Assembly: GCA_934465295.1 (NCBI GenBank)
Contig: CAKSKU010000015.1
Location: 3,093 to 67,092 of the forward strand
Length of the DNA: 64,000 bases
From: an uncultured Oscillospiraceae bacterium
GTDB lineage: Bacteria > Bacillota > Clostridia > Oscillospirales > Ruminococcaceae
Reading direction: 5' to 3'
Positions 27,287 through 36,885 of this stretch are shown here, one piece after another. The notes under the pieces are model-generated. The model saw only the letters and a list, made by a program, of their open reading frames with translations, did no database searches and was not told the DNA's origin. The stretch's first letter is position 1, and each line of letters starts with the position of its first letter. A program made the position numbers and the translations under genes.

Positions 27287-27736
27287 ATGACACCCGAAAA
27301 AGTAAAAGAAATGCTTGATGCCTGCTATCTGGCGAAAAGGATAAGGGAACTTTTGCCCGAACTGCCGAAAGGCGTTGCGCCGTCGTATATCCAGTATCTC
27401 GATACGATAAGAAAGCTCGAAAAGAACGGGGAAAAGGTGAAGATCTCCGATATAAGCGAAGCACTCGGACTTCCACGACCCGGCGTGACCCGAACCGTGA
27501 GGGAAATGGAGGAGAAAGGCTACCTCTGCAAGCTTTCTTCGGACGAGGACGGCAGGATAACATACATCACCGCCGCACCAAAGGGCGAGGAGCTGTCCGA
27601 GCGGTACGACAATACCTATTTTTCCGAATTATCGGGGGAGCTTGACAATATCTCGGACGAAGAAGCGGACGGAATGATCTCCGCTATCGAAAAATTCTAT
27701 AAAGTAATGAGCGAAAGGAAGAAAAAACTTGGATAA
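27287..27736 (+). CDS. MarR-family transcriptional regulator
   Basis: 149 residues with the winged-helix layout: ISDISEALGLPRPGVTRTVREMEEKGYL (recognition region, about 63-90) followed by the wing SSDEDGRITYITAAPKGEEL. MarR proteins are dimeric repressors relieved by small ligands. ATG 27287 has GGAG six bases upstream; a TTG four codons earlier overlaps that site and is rejected. The stop overlaps the start of the MATE gene by eight bases, so the repressor and the pump form one unit, and the pump is the likely regulatory target. Confidence 0.88.
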   Translation: MTPEKVKEMLDACYLAKRIRELLPELPKGVAPSYIQYLDTIRKLEKNGEKVKISDISEALGLPRPGVTRTVREMEEKGYLCKLSSDEDGRITYITAAPKGEELSERYDNTYFSELSGELDNISDEEADGMISAIEKFYKVMSERKKKLG

Positions 27737-29075
27737 TTCAAGATCGGATTTCACACAAGGAAAAATTTTGAATAAGCTTGTGAGCTTTATGATGCCGATA
27801 CTCGGCGCACTCGTCCTGCAGGCGGCTTACGGTGCAGTCGATCTGCTCGTTGTCGGACGCTTCGGCACGACTGCGGGACTTTCGGCTGTTTCAACGGGAA
27901 GTCAGGTGCTGAACCTTGTAACGTTCGTACTCATTCAGCTTGCAATGGGAATGACGGTGCTTATCGCACGCTATATCGGCGAAAAAAGGCAGGAGGGGAT
28001 AGGTGCTGTCATAGGCGGCTCAACGGTCGTTTTTGCGATGATCTCCGCCGTGCTTTTTGTCGTGATGATATGTTTTGCAAAGCCGATATCGGCTCTTATG
28101 CAAGCTCCCGAAGAGGCTCTCGATGCAACGGCGGCTTATGTCCGTATCTGCGGCGGAGGGATCTTCTTCATCGTTGCGTATAACCTGCTTGCGGCGATAT
28201 TCCGAGGCTTGGGCGACAGCCGTTCACCGCTTATTTTCGTTGCGGTTGCCTGCGCTGTCAATATCATAGGCGACCTTGTGCTTGTCGCAGGCTTTAAAAT
28301 GGACGCTTCGGGTGCGGCTCTCGCAACGGTCTTTGCCCAGGCGGTGAGCGTTGTTTTCGCTTTGCTTATCCTCAAAAAAAGAAAGCTCCCGTTCAGCATT
28401 TCCAAGAGAGATTTCAGGATCAATCAACAGTGCCAAAGAGCGTTCAGGGTCGGACTTCCGCTCGCATTTCAGGAGTGCCTTACGCAGATATCGTTCCTTG
28501 CACTCTGCGCATTTGTGAACAGGCTCGGACTGGAGGCTTCGTCGGGCTACGGCGTTGCCTGCAAGATAGTCAGCTTCGCAATGCTTATACCGAGTGCGAT
28601 AATGCAGTCAATGGCATCATTCGTTTCGCAGAATATCGGCGCAGGAAACGTGAAAAGAGCGCAGAAGTCGATGTTCACGGGAATGGGTATTGGTGTCGTT
28701 ATCGGCTGTATAGTTTTTGTGCTTGTAATGTTCAGGGGCGACCTGCTGACGGGCATCTTCACACCCGATGCCGCCGTTGTGCAGAACGGCTATGACTATC
28801 TCAAAGGCTTTGCTCCCGAAACCATCGTCACGGCGATACTGTTCAGTATGATAGGCTACTTCAACGGCAGCGGCAAAACGCTCTGGGTGATGATACAGGG
28901 ACTTACACAGACACTGCTCGTCCGTCTGCCGCTCGCATATTTTATGAGCATACAGCCGAATGCAAGCCTTACAAAGATAGGTCTTGCCGCACCCGCCGCA
29001 ACGGTTTTCGGAATAATCCTCAATGTTATCTTCTTCATCTACATAAACAAAAAGCAGGAAAAAACTGTCGAATAA
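27729..29075 (+). CDS. MATE-family multidrug/Na+ antiporter
   Basis: 448 residues with about twelve hydrophobic segments in two homologous halves. The N-terminus (TQGKILNKLVSFMMPILGALVLQ) and segments such as YGAVDLLVVGRFG and GLGDSRSPLIF are typical of bacterial MATE (NorM/DinF-like) efflux proteins, which export cationic drugs or metabolites by ion exchange. Translation starts at TTG 27729 with AAAGGAAG nine bases upstream; the next ATG lies inside the first membrane helix. Substrate is not predictable from sequence. Confidence 0.88.
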   Translation: MDNSRSDFTQGKILNKLVSFMMPILGALVLQAAYGAVDLLVVGRFGTTAGLSAVSTGSQVLNLVTFVLIQLAMGMTVLIARYIGEKRQEGIGAVIGGSTVVFAMISAVLFVVMICFAKPISALMQAPEEALDATAAYVRICGGGIFFIVAYNLLAAIFRGLGDSRSPLIFVAVACAVNIIGDLVLVAGFKMDASGAALATVFAQAVSVVFALLILKKRKLPFSISKRDFRINQQCQRAFRVGLPLAFQECLTQISFLALCAFVNRLGLEASSGYGVACKIVSFAMLIPSAIMQSMASFVSQNIGAGNVKRAQKSMFTGMGIGVVIGCIVFVLVMFRGDLLTGIFTPDAAVVQNGYDYLKGFAPETIVTAILFSMIGYFNGSGKTLWVMIQGLTQTLLVRLPLAYFMSIQPNASLTKIGLAAPAATVFGIILNVIFFIYINKKQEKTVE

Positions 29076-29122
29076 AAACTGCGCTCCGCACAAAGCTTGT
29101 ACGCCGTGCGGAGCGCAGTTTT
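29075..29122. terminator. strong bidirectional terminator
   Basis: A 17-base-pair stem (AAAACTGCGCTCCGCAC/GTGCGGAGCGCAGTTTT) with a 14-base loop. It separates the convergent MATE gene and the kinase/phosphatase operon and overlaps the first base pairs of the latter's last stop codon. Confidence 0.9.
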
Positions 29123-29825
29123 ATTTGTCAAGATGAAATATGCCGCAGATGACTGTGTAGTTGTCGCCCTTGTTTTCGGCACGGCGGATATGGCGTTTGA
29201 GCATATTTTTTGCCCAGTCGTGCGCCCTTGCCGATTTAAGCAGGTCGATCTCCATCTCGGTCTCGTAAACATATTCCCAGAAGCCGTCACTGCACACAAG
29301 AAATGCATCGCCGTCGCAGATCTTTATCGGCGGATATTTCCGTTTCAGTTCAAGCTCCTCTTTATCGCCGAGGACCTTCAGCAGCTTTGAGCGGTCTTCG
29401 CTTCCCCTTATCTCGGAAAAACTCATCGTTCCCATATCGACAGCCGCCTGACAGACGGAGTGATCCTTCGTCATCGCTGAGAGCCTTCCTTTGCTGAAAT
29501 AATACACCCTGCTGTCGCCGACATTTGCAAAGCGGAACATACCCTTTTCGGCAAAGCCTGCGGCTGCGGTAGTTCTGCCCTCGCCGAGAGCGTAAACGCA
29601 GCTGTTTGCGCCTTTGAGAAGCTCCGCTATCCGCTTGTCGTCATAGCCGCCCGTGCAGTTCTCGGTGAAAAATCTTATCGCCGCAGCGGAAGCGGCTTCG
29701 CCCCGTTCGTGACCGCCGAGACCGTCCGCAACGATGAAAACGCCCTTTTCCGTGCTGCAAAGATAGGAGTCCTCGTTGATATCATGGCCGCCCTCTGCGG
29801 AATAAACGGCAGTGTCTATCCTCAT
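29121..29825 (-). CDS. PP2C-type Ser/Thr protein phosphatase
   Basis: 234 residues with all PP2C/PPM motifs: the metal-binding ED at 18-19 (HDINEDSY), DGLGGH from 34, VGDSRVYYF, TKDHSV, VCSDGFWEY and GDNYTVI. It is soluble and should remove phosphate from Ser/Thr targets of the kinases encoded in the same region, with Mn or Mg. The start at ATG 29825 has AGAGGG upstream; a TTG five codons earlier is the track-style alternative. It begins 11 bases after the stop of the protease-FHA gene and is the last gene of the operon. Confidence 0.92.
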   Translation of the reverse strand: MRIDTAVYSAEGGHDINEDSYLCSTEKGVFIVADGLGGHERGEAASAAAIRFFTENCTGGYDDKRIAELLKGANSCVYALGEGRTTAAAGFAEKGMFRFANVGDSRVYYFSKGRLSAMTKDHSVCQAAVDMGTMSFSEIRGSEDRSKLLKVLGDKEELELKRKYPPIKICDGDAFLVCSDGFWEYVYETEMEIDLLKSARAHDWAKNMLKRHIRRAENKGDNYTVICGIFHLDK

Positions 29826-29836
29826 AGTATCCCTCT

Positions 29837-31276
29837 TCAATAGTTGATCTGGAAAAGCTGTTCCGTGCTGCCGAGGTAGAAATACATTCCCGACGGGAGA
29901 GCGGTCGGCACGTTTTCGGCAAGCTTCTGTCCGCTTCCGAGGAATGTTCCGCAGCTTGAACCGCGGTCGATTATCTCATATACCGAGCCGTTCTGTCTTA
30001 TCTCGCAGTGAAGTCCCGAAATTCCCTGTGTGTTTACGGGGAAGCATATCGTGCATTTTTCGGGGTTTCTTCCGATAACTGCGCTGCCCGATATAGGAAA
30101 GCTTCGTCCTGCCATAACGCCCTTTATGCCCGTTATGGAAGCCGTGTGCGAAACGCCGACCTCGGGAACAGCCGAAACGGCGGCAGGTGCAGGGGAGGGA
30201 GCAGAGCTGCCCTTTTTATTTTTCATCACAAGAACAACTATCAGAACGATGCAGAGAACGGCGAATGCAGCCGCAATTATCGTAACAACAATATTCATAC
30301 CGCCCGATGACTTGTTCTCGGCAGGCTCGGCAACAGTCTGTGTAGTTTCGGCAGTTTCGCTCGGCAGGGATATCTCTGATTCGGTTTCAGCAGTATCGGA
30401 AACCTCAGTCGAAAGCGTGTAAGGCACAACATCCCTGTTGACAGCGGCAAGAAGTTCATCGATAACGACAGCATATTTGGAGTCATAAACGCTGTAAGTG
30501 TTGATGCCGACTACCTCGCCCTTGGAGTTTACAAGAGGACCGCCCGAATTTCCGCTTCGGATATCAACATCGATAAGATAGACCTGAACGCCGTTCCGGT
30601 CGGTGCTTTTTCTCGAGATAGCACCTCTTGTCATCGTGATATCATCAATGTTGTATGCAAGTCCGGTGTTGTCCATAAAAAGGTCGGAATCGAACGGAAA
30701 GCCGAGTGCCGCATATTCATCGTCCATATCGATATTTTCCGAACGGCAGATAACGAGCGGCTTTCTCTTATCGGTAGGCTCGGGGAGCTTGAGTATGCAG
30801 ATATCCTTTTTCTCATTGATATAGTATATCTGCGCACGCATAAAGTCGTTTGAGCCGTAGGAAAAATAAACTCTTACTTCGTCGGCTCTGCGGCTGTTTA
30901 CCTCTGTCTTTGCGGTCGTTGAGTTTGTACTCAGGTATTCGGCATATCTATCCACTACAACATGAGCATTTGTAACGATATAGCTTACAGGCTGACCTTC
31001 TTCACCGATAGCAAATCCGCTGCCTCTGCAGTTGGTCGGCAGGAATGTCATGTAATAGTCAAGCGACAGAGGTTCGGTAATGCCCTCAACGTAGTCAAAT
31101 GAACCCCTAAATACTGTATAATCATTGGTTTCGGGGTTAGGAACAAAAGTCGATTCAATATATACAACGCCGTCCTTGGCTTTGCTGTGTTCCGCCGCAG
31201 ATGAGGGTATCATCACCGCACACAAAGCTGCCGCCGAGATAAGCAGAACGCTTATCAGTTTATATAGCTTGTTCAT
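29837..31276 (-). CDS. membrane protein: extracellular trypsin-like protease plus cytoplasmic FHA domain
   Basis: 479 residues. A signal peptide (about 1-28) is followed by an S1/HtrA-like protease domain with intact triad: His105 (TNAHVVVD), Asp158 (KKDICILKL) and Ser244 (RSGNSGGPLV). A Thr/Glu-rich linker leads to a single membrane span (about 327-351), then a basic stop-transfer KNKK. A C-terminal FHA domain (about 381-475) has GRN (Arg403) and SGLH (Ser420, His423). Topology places the protease outside and the phosphothreonine-reading FHA inside, an arrangement able to connect kinase output to surface proteolysis. ATG 31276 has AAAGGAAA upstream. Mid-operon, between two PP2C genes. Confidence 0.88.
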   Translation of the reverse strand: MNKLYKLISVLLISAAALCAVMIPSSAAEHSKAKDGVVYIESTFVPNPETNDYTVFRGSFDYVEGITEPLSLDYYMTFLPTNCRGSGFAIGEEGQPVSYIVTNAHVVVDRYAEYLSTNSTTAKTEVNSRRADEVRVYFSYGSNDFMRAQIYYINEKKDICILKLPEPTDKRKPLVICRSENIDMDDEYAALGFPFDSDLFMDNTGLAYNIDDITMTRGAISRKSTDRNGVQVYLIDVDIRSGNSGGPLVNSKGEVVGINTYSVYDSKYAVVIDELLAAVNRDVVPYTLSTEVSDTAETESEISLPSETAETTQTVAEPAENKSSGGMNIVVTIIAAAFAVLCIVLIVVLVMKNKKGSSAPSPAPAAVSAVPEVGVSHTASITGIKGVMAGRSFPISGSAVIGRNPEKCTICFPVNTQGISGLHCEIRQNGSVYEIIDRGSSCGTFLGSGQKLAENVPTALPSGMYFYLGSTEQLFQINY

Positions 31277-31296
31277 AGTCTGATTTCCTTTCAATA

Positions 31297-32085
31297 TTAG
31301 GTGAATTCGAGGATTACAGCCGTGTAGTTGTCCTGATTTACATAGCCCTTTGAAGCGATAACGCCGCCGAGCTTTTCCGCCGCAGCCGCCGCAGGGTGGG
31401 AGAGCGCCCCGATAATTTCTTCGTCCGAAGCGGCATTATACACTCCGTCACTGCAAAGCAGCAGTCTGTCATTCTTCATCGGAACGAGCGGTCGGATATT
31501 CCCGTCTACCGAGAGCGTTCCTCCGCAGCCAATGTAAAATTCAAGCGAATCCTTCTGCGGATCGTCCAGCACATCACGGTAGGTAAGCTTCCTGCCGATA
31601 ACATCGTCAAGCAGCGAGCTGATGTGGTCGTGATCCCCGTTGAGCGCCGTAAGGCTGCCGTTTCGCAGGAGATATATCCTGCTGTCGCCCGAAGCGCACC
31701 AGTAAACGCCGTCCTTGCAGCATTTCACCGCAGCGGCAGTTGAACCGCCCTTTACGCCTGTTGAAGCGACATTGCAGTTTATCTGCCGCAGTGCGCTTTG
31801 CAGAAAGATATCAACGGGCAGCTTGGAAGTGCAGTTCATACTAAGCTCTATCAGCGAGGACACAACATATTTGCTGACTGCACCGCCGTCCGAAAGTCCG
31901 CCCATTCCGTCCGCAACCACCGCCGTGAATCCGTGTGCCGCAGCGTCGCTCTTTTTTATTGAGGAAAAGCCGAAGCTGTCCTCCTGATAGGGGCGTGCGC
32001 CCTTGCTGCTTATGCTGCCGAGCCTTATCCCCGATGCTCCGCCCTCCCTGAATCTGAGGGGGATATATACTTCTCCGTTTTTCAT
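31297..32085 (-). CDS. PP2C-type Ser/Thr protein phosphatase, second copy
   Basis: 262 residues; motifs PYQEDSFGF (Glu35, Asp36), VADGMGG (Asp59), ASGDSRIYLL, LLLCSDGVYN and VNQDNYTAVI are intact, so it should be catalytically active. It starts one base after the stop of the FHA gene (so nearly coupled) and differs clearly from the other PP2C in the operon, suggesting different targets rather than a recent duplication. Confidence 0.92.
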   Translation of the reverse strand: MKNGEVYIPLRFREGGASGIRLGSISSKGARPYQEDSFGFSSIKKSDAAAHGFTAVVADGMGGLSDGGAVSKYVVSSLIELSMNCTSKLPVDIFLQSALRQINCNVASTGVKGGSTAAAVKCCKDGVYWCASGDSRIYLLRNGSLTALNGDHDHISSLLDDVIGRKLTYRDVLDDPQKDSLEFYIGCGGTLSVDGNIRPLVPMKNDRLLLCSDGVYNAASDEEIIGALSHPAAAAAEKLGGVIASKGYVNQDNYTAVILEFT

Positions 32086-32086
32086 A

Positions 32087-32689
32087 TCAGTATGAGAAAT
32101 GCTCGTTGCAGAAGCTTCTGAATATGTATGTGCATGAACCTATTTTCAGCTTGTCATAGTCAAAAAGCTCCGCAGGCATAAGGAGCATATTGTTGTTGTA
32201 GTAAACGTTGTTTTTGCCCTTGCCGAAGATAGGACTGATATAGAATTTTCCGTTTTCGCCGTCAAAAGCGATAACTGCGCTTCCGTCCGAGGAGACCGTC
32301 TTGTCGAAGTAAAGGTCGATGTCGAAGTTTGAACCTCTGCCGATAGAGTTCTGCTCGCTGTGAAGCTCAAAGGAACGTCCCATCTTGTCGCCGTCAACAG
32401 CAACGAGCCAGCCCTTTACGGGGCTGATGCCCTTTTCGTTGCGGCTGAGAGCAACAGTCATTCCCATGCTCTTCGGAGCGTTGTCAAGGCTGCTTCCGCC
32501 CTCGAAAATGCCGTTCTGACTTGGCTTTGCAACGGGGATAGTCGGCGGAAAAGGCTCGCTGACGGGAGCTGCCGCAGGAGCAGTCTTGGGGAAAGCAGGC
32601 TGAACGTTCACCGCATCTGCATTTGCGCAGTAAGGACACTGCGCATCTCTTTTTTCATCATAAATATGACCGTTTGGACATTGTTTCAT
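32087..32689 (-). CDS. zinc-ribbon/FHA-domain adaptor protein
   Basis: 200 residues, soluble. The N-terminus CPNGHIYDEKRDAQCPYC (Cys4, His8, Cys18, Cys21) is a small zinc-ribbon of the type found on FHA and kinase proteins of Clostridia. A Pro/Ala-rich linker follows, then an FHA-like domain at about 92-197 with SIGRG (Arg118) but SSDGSAVI where the usual SxxH occurs. The key His is therefore missing and phosphothreonine binding may be weakened. Likely an adaptor for phosphorylated partners of the kinase encoded upstream. The gene begins 12 bases after the GH5 stop. Confidence 0.8.
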   Translation of the reverse strand: MKQCPNGHIYDEKRDAQCPYCANADAVNVQPAFPKTAPAAAPVSEPFPPTIPVAKPSQNGIFEGGSSLDNAPKSMGMTVALSRNEKGISPVKGWLVAVDGDKMGRSFELHSEQNSIGRGSNFDIDLYFDKTVSSDGSAVIAFDGENGKFYISPIFGKGKNNVYYNNNMLLMPAELFDYDKLKIGSCTYIFRSFCNEHFSY

Positions 32690-32701
32690 AAAAATTTCTC
32701 C

Positions 32702-34420
32702 TTATATATAATAGGTGTAGCCGTCATTGCCGCTGTATGTGTATTCGCAGACAAAGTCATAGAAGCCGTCAGGGTCAGCGTCATAGCCGTTTCCGACAAC
32801 ATTGAGCATTTCGTTTACGGTAAGCCCCATAAGTGCGTCCAAATTGCCGTCCAGCGCATTGTTTTTCGCATCGAGCTTCTTTATCGCAGTGCAGTCCGCA
32901 AGCGGCGTAAGGTCGCTGATATTGTTATCGAATATCCACACTTCTTCAAGCTTGGTAAGCCCCGAAAGCGGTGAAATATCGGATATCCCGTTGTTTCCGC
33001 AGCCGATAACAGTGAGCTTTTTCAGCTTCTTCGCAAAGGCAAGGCTCTTGACATTGCAGTCGTGGAAGGTCAGCTTTTTAAGGTTTGTCAGACCCGATAC
33101 AGCGGAAAGGCTCGTTATCTTCGGGTTGTTGCTGATGATTATTTCCGAAAGCTTGGTCATATATTTGAGATTTGCGATGTCCTTGTTCGTGAGATTTTGA
33201 TTTGAAAGGTCAAGTGTGCCTGTCATAGATGTGCTGTATGATTTTTTGCCGATCTTTACGGTCTTTGCACTTGAATTTTTGCCCGAAGAAGAGCTGTCCG
33301 AAGCGTTCCTTGCCTTTGCGGTCTTTATAATGGCACTGCAAAGCTTTGAACGGATCTGTTTCAGCGTTGTGCGGTCGAAAAGCGCAAAGCCGTCCGCTTC
33401 ACCCTCGGTCTTAGTCTTTCCGTTGTCCCACCAGCAGCAGGGAATACCGTAGGAATTTGCTTTTTTGAGGTAATACTGAGCCGCTTTCACACATTCGGCT
33501 TCGTTGTTCTTGTTGAGAAAGCCGAACTCGCCCATTATAACGGGGATCCCCTTTGAAATATAAGCCTTGTTGATGTCGCTGAAAGCTTCATCGATGCTGT
33601 CCTTGCCGAGCTGAGTGAACTTTTTCAGCCTGATATCGGTGTTGAGCGATATGCTGTCGGGGCGGTATGCGTGCACCGATACGATGATCTTATCATCATC
33701 GGGTATCTTCAGCGCTTTCATCGAATCATAGAAAGCCGATGCGCCGTAGGGAGCTATCATAAGGAAGCGTGTGCTGTTTTTTCCTCCGCAGGCTCTTATT
33801 GTCTTTACAAAGTCGGCATAAAGCTTGTTGAGGACCTTTCTCTCAGCATCCGTTCCGCCCGTCCATTGATACTCAGAACCCTCGGTGTTAGGCTCGTTCA
33901 TAGCATCAAAGACAAGATGCTCGTCATAATTTTTGAATCGCACGGCTATCTGCTTCCAGACGTAGCAGAACTTTTTTGAAACGGATTTGTAGCTCTTTTC
34001 GGAAAGGGTTATCCAGCTCTTGTCATGGTGCGAATCGAGGATAACATACATTCCGCTGTCATAAGCATAGTCAACGACCGTCTGAACACGGTCGAGCCAG
34101 TCGCTGTCTATCTTGCCGTTCGCATCGATGTGATTTCCCCAGGTAACGGGTATCCTCACCGTGTCGAAGCCTGCTTTTTTTACCGTTGTGATGAGCTTTT
34201 TGCTCGCTTTCGGGTTTCCCCAGCTCGTTTCTGTGTCAAGTCCCTCGCCGTCCATTGCGTCAAGCGTGTTTCCGAGATTCCAGCCGACCGTGATATTTTG
34301 AACGAACTCGGAAGCCGTCATCGAGGATAGAGAACTTTTTTCCGCAGAAGCCGCAGTCGGCATAAACGATACGCACATTGCCGCCGTCAGCAAAGCGGAG
34401 ATGATCCTTTTAAGTTTCAT
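32702..34420 (-). CDS. secreted GH5 endoglucanase with C-terminal leucine-rich repeats
   Basis: 573 residues. Signal peptide 1-26 (cleavage after TAASA). GH5 cellulase domain about 30-370 with GWNLGNTLDA, HHDKSW, the acid/base Glu near 175 (DAMNEPN), HAYRP and the nucleophile Glu near 296 (VIMGEFG). It hydrolyses beta-1,4-glucans outside the cell. A Ser-rich linker leads to an internalin-like LRR domain (about 393-573) where one would expect a carbohydrate-binding module or dockerin. This LRR domain and its end (DGYTYYI) are closely related to those of the two receptor kinases beside it. ATG 34420 begins the signal peptide; two earlier starts lack proper spacing from the ribosome site. It lies 30 bases downstream of the kinase gene in the same operon. 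Confidence 0.9.
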   Translation of the reverse strand: MKLKRIISALLTAAMCVSFMPTAASAEKSSLSSMTASEFVQNITVGWNLGNTLDAMDGEGLDTETSWGNPKASKKLITTVKKAGFDTVRIPVTWGNHIDANGKIDSDWLDRVQTVVDYAYDSGMYVILDSHHDKSWITLSEKSYKSVSKKFCYVWKQIAVRFKNYDEHLVFDAMNEPNTEGSEYQWTGGTDAERKVLNKLYADFVKTIRACGGKNSTRFLMIAPYGASAFYDSMKALKIPDDDKIIVSVHAYRPDSISLNTDIRLKKFTQLGKDSIDEAFSDINKAYISKGIPVIMGEFGFLNKNNEAECVKAAQYYLKKANSYGIPCCWWDNGKTKTEGEADGFALFDRTTLKQIRSKLCSAIIKTAKARNASDSSSSGKNSSAKTVKIGKKSYSTSMTGTLDLSNQNLTNKDIANLKYMTKLSEIIISNNPKITSLSAVSGLTNLKKLTFHDCNVKSLAFAKKLKKLTVIGCGNNGISDISPLSGLTKLEEVWIFDNNISDLTPLADCTAIKKLDAKNNALDGNLDALMGLTVNEMLNVVGNGYDADPDGFYDFVCEYTYSGNDGYTYYI

Positions 34421-34450
34421 ATTTACCGCCATTCCTTTCAATTCAATATT

Positions 34451-36832
34451 TTAATAGACATAGTAGAATGAATCGCTGTAATACATTTCATAGGTGACAT
34501 ATTCCAACAGCTCATCGGGATCATAATTATTGCCCGAAACATCGAGGATATTCAGTACCGTAAGCCCTTTGAGAGCCTTTACATTTCCGTTGAGCGCATT
34601 ATTTGAAGCGTGAAGCTCCCTGAGTCCCTTGCTGTTCGCAAGAGGGGTAAGATCGGTTATCTGATTTTCACCGAGATAAGCCAGTTCTATGGTCGTGCAA
34701 TTTTTTAATGCGTCAAGCGATTTTACTTTACAGCCCGTGAAGTTGATCTGCACGAGCTTTTTCATTCCCGACAAAGCGGAAATATCCGATACAAGGTTGT
34801 TCGTAAAGCAGATATTCACCATTTCCGTGCTGTCTTTGAGCGGAGAGATGTCCTTGACATTATTGTACTGCAGCCATACATCGGTGAGTTTTTTATGATC
34901 CGCCAGAGCCGATATATCAGTTATGCCGTTGCTTTCAGCACCAATGACCGTCAGGTTCTTCATATTTGCTGTAAAGGAGATATCCTTGACATTGCAATTA
35001 TGAAATGTTATCTTCTCCAGACCCGTCAGTGCCGAAAGAGGGGAGAGGTCTGTGACCTTCGGGTTGTCGCTCATAATGATCTCCGTGAGATCAGTGAGAT
35101 ACTTCATCTGTTTGATGTCGCTGTTGGTAAGATCGGAGCTTCTGACATTAAGAACACCCGTCATATTCTTTTTATACTGATTTCCTGCAATGACCACATA
35201 GTCCTTTTCCTGCTCTTTGGCAGCTGTGGTTGTAGTTGTGATTTTCGGAGGCTCTTCATCGGGTTCTTCCTGAACAGGAGGTTTGGTGGTCGTTGTGGTT
35301 TTTGATGTCTCCTCATCGGGTTCTTCCTGAGCAGGAGGTTCGGTGACTGTTGTTGTGACTATAAAGCCGTTTCCGTTTACACCGCCGCTGTCTGCACTGC
35401 TGGGGTCATAGTAGTTCTTTTTGTCGGATCCCTCTTTGTTTTCCAAAGCCTGCGGAGTGTTATCTTCCTGCTGTAAAGCATTTTCACTTTCCACAGATGT
35501 CGACACAGCCGCATTGTTGTTTTTGCTCACACCCACTGCAACAGCCGCTCCGACTATAATGATAAGTGCCGCCGCACAAGCTAAAATTGCCGTAAGCTTT
35601 TTCTTCGCAGGCTTCTTTTCGGGCGAAGCATTTTCTTCCGCAGAAGTATTTTCGGAAACAGCAGGCTCGGACGGAGGTGTCGGGACAACGGGTGTCTGCG
35701 ATGCCTGCACAGGCGGAGGAGCAACAGGCGGAACTGCGGCTATCTGTTCAGTCTGTGACTTCTTGGAAGTCCTCATCGAAGCCGTAGTCGAATAAGGCTT
35801 CGCCGTCACGCCCGACGGAAGAACTATCTTCTCGGGAGCTTCAAACTCAACGAGCGGTTCAGCCGTGATTCCCGATGAAGCCAGATCGGAGCGGAACTCA
35901 AAAATGTTGCTGTATCTGTCCTCAATGCGGAGCATAGTCGCCTTGCGGATAATTTCCCAAAGCGGCTGAACTATCGAATATTTATTGGAGCTGTACTCAT
36001 CATCGCTCTCAAAGCGTGTCATAGGGTCGTCGGGGATATCCTTTGTCAGTGCGAAGTAAAGCGTTGCGCCGAGCGAGTAAATGTCCGTCCAGGGTCCTTG
36101 CCTGCCTTTTTTCTGATACTGTTCAAGCGGAGCGAAGCCTTGTTTGAGTATTACCGAAAGGCTCTGCGAAGCGTTCGCAACGACCTGACGTGCCGCACCG
36201 AAGTCGAGTAGCTTCACCTTTCCGTCACTGCATATCATAATGTTGTCGGGCGAAACATCACGGTGAAGAATGTTTGCGCTGTGAGCCGTCATGAGCGCAG
36301 AGGATATCTTTTCTGCAATGTAAACAGCCTGTTCGCTCGTAATTACACCGTTTTTCTCAACATAGTCCTTGAGCGTCTGACCCTCAAGATATTCCATAGT
36401 GTAGTAAACGGTGTCGTTTTCATAGAAGAAATCATAAACGCTGACAATGCTCGGATTGCCGTTGAAAGCAGCCACAAGACGAGCCTCATCATAGAATTTC
36501 TCCGCACCGCTCTTGAAAATATCCGCCGCCTCCTCGGTCGAAACGGAAACTATTGTGCTCTCGGGATTACGCAGAGCAATGCCGTAAGGGTAGTATTCCT
36601 TTACAGCGATCTTTTCATCATGTTTGATGTCATAAGCAAGATATGTAACGCCGAAACCGCCCTTGCCGATGACTCTGCCGACCGCATAGCGACCCTGAAG
36701 AACGCTTCCGCTCGAAAGCACCGTAGGGTCGGAAATATGATCCTGCGGAGAGTAGCCGCAAACAGGACAAGGCTCGGAAGTTATCTCCGAAAAGCAGTTT
36801 TCGCATAAGCTTTTGCCCGAAATGTTTATCAT
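34451..36832 (-). CDS. Hanks-type Ser/Thr receptor kinase with extracellular LRR domain
   Basis: 793 residues. A zinc ribbon (Cys10, 13, 22, 25) is followed by a complete kinase domain (about 48-310: glycine loop IGKGGFG, Lys78 in VKEYYP, LHRDVSPDN, DFGAA, EQY in the activation segment). A Pro/Thr linker, one membrane span (about 411-436), a low-complexity Thr/Pro/Glu stalk with two near-repeats, and nine to ten leucine-rich repeats (about 556-793) ending in DSFYYVY complete it. The LRR replaces the PASTA repeats of PknB-type kinases and should sense a surface ligand. ATG 36832 has GAGGGG nine bases upstream; 32 earlier codons are untranslated leader. First gene of a six-gene operon; preceded by the shared operator/promoter at 36886-36934. 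Confidence 0.92.
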   Translation of the reverse strand: MINISGKSLCENCFSEITSEPCPVCGYSPQDHISDPTVLSSGSVLQGRYAVGRVIGKGGFGVTYLAYDIKHDEKIAVKEYYPYGIALRNPESTIVSVSTEEAADIFKSGAEKFYDEARLVAAFNGNPSIVSVYDFFYENDTVYYTMEYLEGQTLKDYVEKNGVITSEQAVYIAEKISSALMTAHSANILHRDVSPDNIMICSDGKVKLLDFGAARQVVANASQSLSVILKQGFAPLEQYQKKGRQGPWTDIYSLGATLYFALTKDIPDDPMTRFESDDEYSSNKYSIVQPLWEIIRKATMLRIEDRYSNIFEFRSDLASSGITAEPLVEFEAPEKIVLPSGVTAKPYSTTASMRTSKKSQTEQIAAVPPVAPPPVQASQTPVVPTPPSEPAVSENTSAEENASPEKKPAKKKLTAILACAAALIIIVGAAVAVGVSKNNNAAVSTSVESENALQQEDNTPQALENKEGSDKKNYYDPSSADSGGVNGNGFIVTTTVTEPPAQEEPDEETSKTTTTTKPPVQEEPDEEPPKITTTTTAAKEQEKDYVVIAGNQYKKNMTGVLNVRSSDLTNSDIKQMKYLTDLTEIIMSDNPKVTDLSPLSALTGLEKITFHNCNVKDISFTANMKNLTVIGAESNGITDISALADHKKLTDVWLQYNNVKDISPLKDSTEMVNICFTNNLVSDISALSGMKKLVQINFTGCKVKSLDALKNCTTIELAYLGENQITDLTPLANSKGLRELHASNNALNGNVKALKGLTVLNILDVSGNNYDPDELLEYVTYEMYYSDSFYYVY

Positions 36833-36885
36833 AAACAAACACCCCTCTTTTTTTCCGCAAATAAATGCGGTGTTGTTTTGACTAC

